Shown here: in pieces, positions 1-4,741 of the stretch
Layout of the letters: every line of letters begins with the position of its first letter
Numbering within the stretch: position 1 is the first letter of the stretch
Assembly (NCBI GenBank): GCA_013425425.1
Contig: JACCLJ010000049.1
Location: 1 to 7,294 of the forward strand
Source of the DNA: Microcaldota archaeon
GTDB lineage: Archaea > Micrarchaeota > Micrarchaeia > Anstonellales > Bilamarchaeaceae
Direction of reading: 5' to 3'
Length of the DNA stretch: 7,294 nucleotides
Made by a program: the position numbers and the translations under genes
Notes under the pieces: model-generated
Told to the model about the DNA's origin: nothing
What the model saw: only the letters and a program-made list of their open reading frames with translations
The model's database searches: none

Positions 1-153
1 GGTTATCTTCTTGTCGAGGTAGTCGTTGAGCATCCGGTAGTTCTTCGTGGGATATTTGTAGAGGCTGAACTCCATGCTCTCCTTGAGCATCCGTATCTGC
101 GTCTCCTTGCCGCATCCATCGATTCCTTCGAGCACCACGAGCCTTCCGGTCAT
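1..153 (-). CDS. tmk: Thymidylate kinase-like protein, N-terminal 51 residues (partial)
   Basis: This is the start of a P-loop nucleoside monophosphate kinase; the rest lies beyond the left edge. Residues 1-18 give a first beta strand (RLVVLEG) followed by the loop GIDGCGKETQ, the DG-x-GK-x-TQ form typical of thymidylate kinases, which phosphorylate dTMP to dTDP using ATP. The residue after the P-loop Lys is Glu rather than Ser/Thr; I recall the same GKETQ form in some thymidylate kinases, so I do not read it as inactivating. The following KYPT...LNDYL segment (residues about 33-46) resembles the FP-E/D...YL region near the TMP site. The ATG at 151-153 has no Shine-Dalgarno sequence before it and lies about 26 bp from a TATA-like element, so the mRNA is probably leaderless. 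It is divergent from pyrB. Another P-loop NMP kinase cannot be excluded from so little sequence. Confidence 0.75.
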   Translation of the reverse strand, partial: MTGRLVVLEGIDGCGKETQIRMLKESMEFSLYKYPTKNYRMLNDYLDKKIT

Positions 154-173
154 GAAAGGAACTCGTGAGAAAA

Positions 174-183
174 TAAATATAAA
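174..183 (+). promoter_or_regulatory. TATA-like element for pyrBI
   Basis: The plus strand reads TAAATATAAA after a purine-rich stretch (GAGAAAA) that could act as a BRE. Initiation about 26 bp downstream would fall near 203-205, leaving a leader of roughly 10 nt that could just include the GGTG at 205-208. This is inferred from spacing and composition only. It overlaps the tmk element, so a single TBP site may serve both directions. Confidence 0.5.
176..183 (-). promoter_or_regulatory. TATA-like element for tmk (leaderless)
   Basis: On the minus strand the sequence reads TTTATATT, close to the archaeal TATA consensus. Its centre is about 26 bp from the A of the tmk ATG at 153. That spacing places transcription initiation at the start codon itself, in line with the absence of a ribosome binding site. 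It shares bases with the pyrB element on the other strand. Confidence 0.55.
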
Positions 184-204
184 CCTTGGTCTGCAATACC
201 ATAT

Positions 205-208
205 GGTG
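205..208 (+). promoter_or_regulatory. Ribosome binding site of pyrB
   Basis: GGTG stands 5 nt before the ATG at 214. It matches the archaeal anti-Shine-Dalgarno complement GGTGA and supports ATG 214 as the start. Confidence 0.5.
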
Positions 209-213
209 TTGAG

Positions 214-1107
214 ATGGATCTGATTTCTATACGGGATTTGACAAAAGAGAATGTGAAGGAAATCCTGGACCTGGCGGACGGGATTGCCGACGGAAAAAAG
301 AAAATCGATTTGAAAGGCAGGATAGCTGCCACCCTGTTTTTCGAGCCGTCGACGCGCACGAAGCTTTCATTCCAGTCTGCGGCGATGCGATGCGGAATGA
401 CTTATCTGGATTTTCTCCCGGAACTGAGCTCGCTTAAGAAGGGGGAGAGTTTCGCGGACACGATAAAAACCGTCGAGGGATATGCCGATGTCCTTGTAGT
501 GAGGCATGCAAAGGAGGGCTCGGCAAGACTGGCGGCGGACATGACCGCAAAGCCGGTCGTGAACGGCGGAGATGGAGGGAACCAGCATCCGACGCAGACG
601 CTCATAGACCTGTTTTCGATAAGAAGGATGAAGGGGAAGATAGACGGCCTGAACGTGACGCTTCTCGGGGATTTGAAGCATGCGAGGACCATGAGGTCGC
701 TTGTTTACGGCCTGGCGATGTTCGACGCGAACGTGACGCTGATTTCGCCTAAAGGGCTTGAGATGGACCCGATATATCTTAAGGAAGTCGAAAAGAAATT
801 CGGGCTGAAGGTGAAGCTTAAGGGCGAGCCGGAGTTCAGGGATGCGGACGTGCTTTACGTATGCAGGATACAGGCCGAGAGGTTTGCAGACCCGTACGAG
901 GCGCAGAGCATAATGAAAAAATTCAGGGTGAAGAAGGAGGATTTGGACGGGACGAAGAAAGACCTTGCGATACTGCACCCCCTTCCTAAGATAAACGAGA
1001 TCGACCCGGAGATAGACAAGATGCCGCAGGCCCGCTACTTCGAGCAGGCGCATTACGGGGTTCCGCTGAGGATGGCGATTATTGATTATGTTTTGAGGAA
1101 AGGGTGA
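214..1107 (+). CDS. pyrB: Aspartate carbamoyltransferase, catalytic chain
   Basis: PyrB condenses carbamoyl phosphate with aspartate to N-carbamoyl-aspartate, the committed step of pyrimidine synthesis. At 297 aa it is slightly shorter than the usual 305-310. Visible motifs are FFEPSTRTK (residues 42-50, carbamoyl-phosphate loop), SSLKKGES (72-79, the Ser/Lys loop donated to the neighbouring subunit), VRHAKEG (96-102), HPTQT (125-129), the CRIQAERF segment equivalent to the RVQ-ERF aspartate-binding strand, and the HPLP loop near the C terminus. Two signatures are unusual: HPLPK where HPLPR is expected, and DLKHARTMRSL where DLKYGRTVHSL is usual. The arginine of that second motif is kept. The ATG at 214 has a GGTG site before it and the N terminus matches the family start. 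pyrI follows after 5 bp, so the two are co-transcribed and give the holoenzyme subunits. Confidence 0.96.
   Translation: MDLISIRDLTKENVKEILDLADGIADGKKKIDLKGRIAATLFFEPSTRTKLSFQSAAMRCGMTYLDFLPELSSLKKGESFADTIKTVEGYADVLVVRHAKEGSARLAADMTAKPVVNGGDGGNQHPTQTLIDLFSIRRMKGKIDGLNVTLLGDLKHARTMRSLVYGLAMFDANVTLISPKGLEMDPIYLKEVEKKFGLKVKLKGEPEFRDADVLYVCRIQAERFADPYEAQSIMKKFRVKKEDLDGTKKDLAILHPLPKINEIDPEIDKMPQARYFEQAHYGVPLRMAIIDYVLRKG
1103..1107 (+). promoter_or_regulatory. Ribosome binding site of pyrI overlapping the pyrB stop
   Basis: GGTGA lies 5 nt before the ATG at 1113, and its TGA is the pyrB stop codon. A ribosome finishing pyrB therefore sits on the pyrI binding site, which suggests translational coupling. 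This favours ATG 1113 over the in-frame GTG at 1104 as the pyrI start. Confidence 0.6.
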
Positions 1108-1112
1108 GGATT

Positions 1113-1547
1113 ATGCTGACGGTAGACGTAATCGAGATGGGAACTGTTGTGGACCACATACAGGCCGGCATGGGCGCGAAGGTGCTGAAGATTCTCGGCA
1201 TAGACGAGAGCTATCCGAACCGCGTCGCACTTGTCATGAACGTGCCGAGCAAGAGGATGGGAAAGAAGGACATCGTAAAGATAGAGGGAAAGATAATAAG
1301 CGAGGGCAGCGTCAACACCATCGCGCTGATTTCCCCCGGGGCAAGCATAAATATCATAAAGAACAGCAAGGTGGAGAAGAAATTCGAAGTGCAGCTTCCG
1401 GACAAACTTTCAGGGATAGGAAAGTGCCCGAACCCGAACTGCATGACGAACAGCGAGAGCGATGTGAGCAAGGCTTTCACGAAGGAGGACAGCGGCTACA
1501 GGTGCCACTTCTGCGAAAGATTGTTCAGGGCTGAGGAGCTTGTATAG
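1113..1547 (+). CDS. pyrI: Aspartate carbamoyltransferase, regulatory chain
   Basis: PyrI is the non-catalytic chain that binds nucleotide effectors and docks on PyrB through a zinc domain. Residues 1-95 form the allosteric domain, with GTVVDHIQAG (10-19) containing the Asp-His pair and KKDIVKIEG (51-59) containing the Lys used for nucleotide binding in characterised PyrI. Residues about 96-144 are the zinc domain, with all four cysteines present (C105, C110, C131, C134; CPNPNC and CHFC). The length of 144 aa is close to the archaeal norm of about 150. An in-frame GTG at 1104 would add three residues (MRI) and overlap pyrB by 4 bp (GTGA); I prefer ATG 1113 because GGTGA is optimally spaced from it. 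The gene ends 3 bp from the convergent flpA stop with no visible terminator between. Confidence 0.95.
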   Translation: MLTVDVIEMGTVVDHIQAGMGAKVLKILGIDESYPNRVALVMNVPSKRMGKKDIVKIEGKIISEGSVNTIALISPGASINIIKNSKVEKKFEVQLPDKLSGIGKCPNPNCMTNSESDVSKAFTKEDSGYRCHFCERLFRAEELV

Positions 1548-1550
1548 CGC

Positions 1551-2213
1551 TTATGCTTTGAATTTCAGCACGACAAAAAGATGGTCCTGGTCAAAGGGCT
1601 CCAGCTTTATCTTTTCCAGGATTTCGAAATGCGATTCAAGCTTTTTCAGCACCCGCTCAAAAACAAGCTTGGGCTCGAGCGTGACGTCTATGCTCTGGGA
1701 TTTTATCGCAATCATTGCGATGCCGCCGTTCTTCAAAAACATTCTTGCATTGATGATGAGTATCTCGTCCTGGTCGGGCTGGGCGACGTCCTGGTAAATC
1801 GCGTCAACCTTGCCTACTTCCTCGTACTCCTGCGGCTTTCTCGCATCCCCATGAATTGGGATTACGTTCTCCCGCTGCTCTGAAAGCCTGAGCAGGCTTT
1901 TCATGCACTGCGCCGCGATTTCCACCGCGTATATTTCCCCTTCCCTCCCCACGATGTCCGATACGTGCGAGATGGTCGTTCCGGTCGATGCGCCGAGATA
2001 AAGCACTTTCGTCCCGTGCCTGAATGGAAAATTCACGAGGCCTTTCTTCAGCGCGGCGGAAAGCTTGCTCCGGTAAGGATTCCAAAGGCGGTATTCGGCT
2101 CCGCCTTCCTTTATTATCTTCTCCTTGTAGACCTGTATCCCCGGAGCGAGGCTTTTTGTCGCCACGCCCCCGCCCACTTCATAGACGCCTTCGCGCGTTT
2201 CCTTTATTTTCAA
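1551..2213 (-). CDS. flpA: Fibrillarin-like rRNA/tRNA 2'-O-methyltransferase
   Basis: This is the SAM-dependent methyltransferase of archaeal box C/D RNPs, which with Nop5 and L7Ae methylates ribose 2'-OH at sites chosen by guide RNAs. The 220 aa length is typical. The N-terminal domain carries the family signature EYRLWNPYRSKL (residues 40-51). Motif I is YLGASTGTTISHVSDI (72-87), followed by the acidic SAM-ribose strand (YAVEIA), GDARKP and the catalytic-region DVAQPDQ near 137-143, then the IKSQSID strand. The start is a TTG at 2211-2213 that overlaps the SBDS stop as TTGA. The resulting MKIKE...GVYEV start matches family N termini, and a GGGTG site stands 7 nt upstream. It is the last gene of the thpR-SBDS-flpA operon. 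Its usual partner Nop5 is not in the window. Transcription must run toward pyrI, since no terminator is visible. Confidence 0.96.
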   Translation of the reverse strand: MKIKETREGVYEVGGGVATKSLAPGIQVYKEKIIKEGGAEYRLWNPYRSKLSAALKKGLVNFPFRHGTKVLYLGASTGTTISHVSDIVGREGEIYAVEIAAQCMKSLLRLSEQRENVIPIHGDARKPQEYEEVGKVDAIYQDVAQPDQDEILIINARMFLKNGGIAMIAIKSQSIDVTLEPKLVFERVLKKLESHFEILEKIKLEPFDQDHLFVVLKFKA

Positions 2214-2914
2214 AGCCTGCCACCCTCAAGAATCTTGGTTTCAACCGCGCCTGCGGTCATCTTGTTCAGCTTGTCGTAGAACTCGCCCTGCAGGCCTGCG
2301 AATATCTCCACGACGACGACAAGGCTGCCGTCCGAAAGCCACTGCTCCCTCCTTATGCCATAATTCTTCAGCATCCCGTAGCACTTGTGGGAAAAGGCAG
2401 GAGGCACTTTCACGGCAACGCTTATCTTCTCGAATTTCAGCGGAAGGATGAGCCTTAATTCTTTTACAACGTCATCAAGCTGTTCCCTCGCATCCTTGAA
2501 AGGATCGACCTGCACCCTGGCCTCCTCCATCGCATTTTCTATCCGCAGGACGGGATGCGGCGCCTTGGTTCTCGGGTCTATCGCCTCTCTTGCGATTATC
2601 GCCACTATCTGCTTTCTTTTCTCCTCGGCCTTCTTTCTTTTCTGGTCGGTTGTCAGCTGTATCTCGCCCTTCTTCAGTATGAAATCCAGTACCTGCACGA
2701 TGTCCGTCGTGCCGAAGGTTTTCTCGACGTCCCCGGCTTTCGCCTTCTCCGCTTTTTTCGCATCCGAGTAAATCTCCTCGGCGACGAGTATGTTCTTCAG
2801 GTCCTTCTTTATGCCTTCCCGGTATGCCTGCGCGGCATCCGGGTCCACGTAAATCTCGAACCTTTTTCCGGCTTTTTCATAGGCGGCTATTATCGCCTTG
2901 TCAAGAGTAGTCAT
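2210..2914 (-). CDS. sdo1: Ribosome maturation factor, SBDS/Sdo1 family
   Basis: This is the archaeal member of the Shwachman-Bodian-Diamond syndrome protein family. In eukaryotes SBDS works with the EFL1 GTPase to release eIF6 from the 60S subunit; archaeal members have the same three-domain form and are thought to act in large-subunit maturation. At 234 aa it is full length. Domain 1 (about 1-90) shows YEKAGKRFEI (12-21), the FGTTD turn and LKKGEIQ. Domain 2 (about 91-165) shows the basic helix KRKKAEEKRKQI followed by IDPRTKAPHP. Domain 3 (about 166-234) has the ferredoxin-like pattern ending in the KTILEGG-like tail. ATG 2914 has an AGGTG site 5 nt upstream and lies 11 bp after the thpR stop. 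The 3' end overlaps flpA by 4 bp. In many archaea this gene lies near exosome genes; here it sits between two RNA-modifying enzymes. Confidence 0.94.
   Translation of the reverse strand: MTTLDKAIIAAYEKAGKRFEIYVDPDAAQAYREGIKKDLKNILVAEEIYSDAKKAEKAKAGDVEKTFGTTDIVQVLDFILKKGEIQLTTDQKRKKAEEKRKQIVAIIAREAIDPRTKAPHPVLRIENAMEEARVQVDPFKDAREQLDDVVKELRLILPLKFEKISVAVKVPPAFSHKCYGMLKNYGIRREQWLSDGSLVVVVEIFAGLQGEFYDKLNKMTAGAVETKILEGGRL
2221..2225 (-). promoter_or_regulatory. Ribosome binding site of flpA, inside the SBDS gene
   Basis: The minus strand reads GGGTG 7 nt before the TTG start of flpA. It supports TTG as the real initiator and coupling to the upstream SBDS gene. Confidence 0.55.
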
Positions 2915-2919
2915 GATTG

Positions 2920-2924
2920 CACCT
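2920..2924 (-). promoter_or_regulatory. Ribosome binding site of SBDS
   Basis: AGGTG on the minus strand, 5 nt before ATG 2914 and within the 11 bp gap after the thpR stop, identifies the start of SBDS. Confidence 0.55.
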
Positions 2925-2925
2925 A

Positions 2926-3468
2926 TTATCTTTCGAGAGAAAATCTTTTAATTGCCGTATATGTGGGCCCTTCCCTCCCAAGTTCGCTTCCTATGAGGAC
3001 GAATTCCGATGCCCCGAACCCGCCGAAATTCTCGCTCGCGTGCTTTGCGAGGAAGGCGGATACGTCTATTTTTTTCCTTACGCGCGCAATCGTTATGTGC
3101 GGCGAGAAACCCCTTTCCTCCTTTTTTCCTATCCCTTCAAGCGCGCGCTCCACCTCTGCCGCAAGCTTCGGCATCTCTTCGCAGTGGAGGCCGACCCATA
3201 CGACGCGTATGTAATCCGGATTCGGGAAAACCCCCGCACCTGAAACGGCGCAGCGGAACGGACCGGATGATACACCTTCGAGGCGTTCGATTATCTCCGC
3301 CACCTTGCTTTCGGGCGTGTCTCCGAGAAATTTCAGCGTGAGATGGATGTTCTCCTTCTCAACCGCCTTTACCGCGTCCTGGGGCAGCTCCCCTGCAAGA
3401 GAATGTATCCTATTCCTAAGCTCTTCCGGCAGTTCGACCGCGACAAAGAGCCTTTTCATGCCTTCCAT
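2926..3468 (-). CDS. thpR: RNA 2',3'-cyclic phosphodiesterase (2'-5' RNA ligase family)
   Basis: ThpR is a 2H phosphoesterase that opens 2',3'-cyclic phosphates on RNA to 2'-phosphates; bacterial homologues were first described as 2'-5' RNA ligases acting on tRNA halves. Both catalytic His-x-Thr-x motifs are present: HLTL at residues 42-45 (in ENIHLTLKFLGD) and HITI at 124-127 (in FSPHITIARV). The 180 aa length fits the family. Start choice: the frame is open to an ATG at 3534, but the family begins at MKRLFVAVELP. ATG 3468 gives MEGMKRLF and lies about 26 bp from a TATA-like element, so a leaderless start there is likely. ATG 3459 (177 aa) is the alternative; its GGAAGG is too close to act as a ribosome binding site. 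The gene heads an operon with SBDS and flpA and diverges from tldE. Confidence 0.94.
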   Translation of the reverse strand: MEGMKRLFVAVELPEELRNRIHSLAGELPQDAVKAVEKENIHLTLKFLGDTPESKVAEIIERLEGVSSGPFRCAVSGAGVFPNPDYIRVVWVGLHCEEMPKLAAEVERALEGIGKKEERGFSPHITIARVRKKIDVSAFLAKHASENFGGFGASEFVLIGSELGREGPTYTAIKRFSLER

Positions 3469-3473
3469 AACGA

Positions 3474-3480
3474 TTTTAAA
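3474..3480 (+). promoter_or_regulatory. TATA-like element for tldE-lonB (leaderless)
   Basis: TTTTAAA is centred about 26 bp upstream of the tldE ATG at 3503, which has no ribosome binding site. The spacing predicts initiation at the ATG. The element lies just beside the thpR start codon on the opposite strand. Confidence 0.55.
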
Positions 3481-3490
3481 CTGCGGAACG

Positions 3491-3498
3491 AAATAAAA
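3491..3498 (-). promoter_or_regulatory. TATA-like element for thpR-SBDS-flpA (leaderless)
   Basis: The minus strand reads TTTTATTT, centred about 26 bp from the thpR ATG at 3468. It sits between the tldE TATA-like element and the tldE ATG, so the two promoters interlock and polymerase could hardly occupy both at once. Confidence 0.5.
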
Positions 3499-3502
3499 CC
3501 TT

Positions 3503-4741
3503 ATGCCAAAGCCGCCGCATGAGACTTTTTTCACCAGGAGCAGGACGCTTTCGCTTATGCTCTACGGGGGAAAGATAAAGCCCAGGGAGGACAGCGGAAA
3601 CGAAGGCTACGGGGTGCGCGTTCTCAGGGACGGAAGGCTCGGCTTTGCCTACTGCAACCGGGAAGGCAACGTCGGAAACGCGATTGAAACCGCCGCATCG
3701 CTTTCGCGGTTTTCGCCGAAATCCGGATTTTCCTTTGCCCCGAAAGCAAAGGCTCCGCACGTAGGGATATGCGACGCGGGGATAGGTGAAATGGAAGCGG
3801 GCGGCCTCAAGGAGATACTGGATGAGATACGGGAAGGCGCGGAAAAATATTCCAAAAACACGAAGATAATGGTTTCGGCCTTCTGGGAGAACGTAAGGCT
3901 GGAGAACAGCGAAGGCTTCGCAAACGGCTACAAATGCACCATGCTTTCGGTTTACGCGGAAGTGATGGATGGCGACGGCTTCGGATATTATTCAAACGCA
4001 TTCACCCATCTTCCCGGAAAATACCGCGACATGGGGCTGCATGCGGCGGAGATGGCAAGAAGGACGAGGAAACCGAAAAAGCCGCGGGCAGGAAAATATA
4101 CCGTAATAATGGAGCCGGAGGTTATAGATGACGTCATAGACATCCTCATGCCCTCGTTTCTGGGCGAGTGGAAGAGGCGCGGAATAAGCATCCTCGCCGG
4201 CAGGAAGGGGGAAAAATTCTTCGATGAAAAGCTGGGCATCTACGACGACGGGACGCTAGATGGCACCGGGGGGAGGCCTTTCGACGACGAGGGAACGCCT
4301 TCGAAAAGAACGCCGGTCGTCGAAAAGGGAGTCATCAGGAATTTCGCCTACGACAGGGAAAACGCGGCGCTCGAAGGCAGGGAGGGGGGAGGGCAGTGCA
4401 GCAGGCCCGCATTCTCCACGCCGCCCGGAACTGGATATTCGAATATTGAAATAGCCGCAGGCGATGCCGGAAACCTGGAGGAGGAATGCGGAAAGGCGCT
4501 GCTTGTCTATTCCCTGCACGGCACGCACACCGCGAACCGCACGACGGGCGATTTCGGAGTGGAGGTGAATGCCGGAATGATGCTTAACCGCGGAAAGATG
4601 GAAGCGGCCGCGGGCTTCATGCTGAGCGGAAACATATTTAATCTTTTCAAAAACATAGAAGCTATCGAAAAAAAGACGAAGGCCCGGGGGAGTTTCTTTT
4701 CACCGAGAATCGCCTTTGGGAATGTGAGGGTGGTTTCCTGA
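3503..4741 (+). CDS. tldE: TldD/PmbA family protein, TldE (PmbA)-like subunit
   Basis: TldD/TldE form a heterodimeric metalloprotease that digests unfolded peptides and, in bacteria, processes microcin and CcdA; TldD carries the metal site and TldE does not. This 412 aa protein shows the family N-terminal strand pattern RSRTLSLMLYGGKI (12-25) followed by GYGVRVLRDGRLGFAY, and the C-terminal signature GGRPFDDEGTP...K, VIRNFAYD, TTGDFGVEV and LSGNIF. No HExxxH zinc motif is present, so the TldE assignment fits. No tldD lies in the window; the partner must be encoded elsewhere. The start is fixed by an in-frame TAA at 3494-3496. The first helix common in homologues is therefore about 20 residues short. 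It is probably leaderless. The stop codon overlaps the proposed CTG start of lonB, suggesting a two-gene protease operon. Confidence 0.9.
   Translation: MPKPPHETFFTRSRTLSLMLYGGKIKPREDSGNEGYGVRVLRDGRLGFAYCNREGNVGNAIETAASLSRFSPKSGFSFAPKAKAPHVGICDAGIGEMEAGGLKEILDEIREGAEKYSKNTKIMVSAFWENVRLENSEGFANGYKCTMLSVYAEVMDGDGFGYYSNAFTHLPGKYRDMGLHAAEMARRTRKPKKPRAGKYTVIMEPEVIDDVIDILMPSFLGEWKRRGISILAGRKGEKFFDEKLGIYDDGTLDGTGGRPFDDEGTPSKRTPVVEKGVIRNFAYDRENAALEGREGGGQCSRPAFSTPPGTGYSNIEIAAGDAGNLEEECGKALLVYSLHGTHTANRTTGDFGVEVNAGMMLNRGKMEAAAGFMLSGNIFNLFKNIEAIEKKTKARGSFFSPRIAFGNVRVVS
4728..4733 (+). promoter_or_regulatory. Ribosome binding site that decides the lonB start
   Basis: GGGTGG lies inside the 3' end of tldE. 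Its GGTG core (4729-4732) ends 5 nt before CTG 4738, the same geometry as at pyrB and pyrI. No comparable site precedes the only conventional start nearby, GTG 4771. Confidence 0.55.

Noticed and set aside
367..1053. A 228-codon open frame on the minus strand inside pyrB
   Set aside because: It lies wholly antisense to a clear pyrB and shows no recognisable family; its His/Arg/Leu-rich composition is typical of a shadow frame.
2210..2914. First thought to be Nop5/Nop56, the usual neighbour of fibrillarin
   Set aside because: It is far too short and its sequence (KAGKRFEI, FGTTD, KKGEIQ) matches SBDS, not the Nop domain.
3469..3534. N-terminal extension of thpR to ATG 3534
   Set aside because: It would run through both TATA-like elements and into tldE by 32 bp, and the added residues precede the usual family start; ATG 3468 fits better.
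4642..4737. Possible lonB start further upstream inside tldE
   Set aside because: The frame is open from 4642, but no ATG, GTG or TTG occurs and the translation does not resemble LonB.
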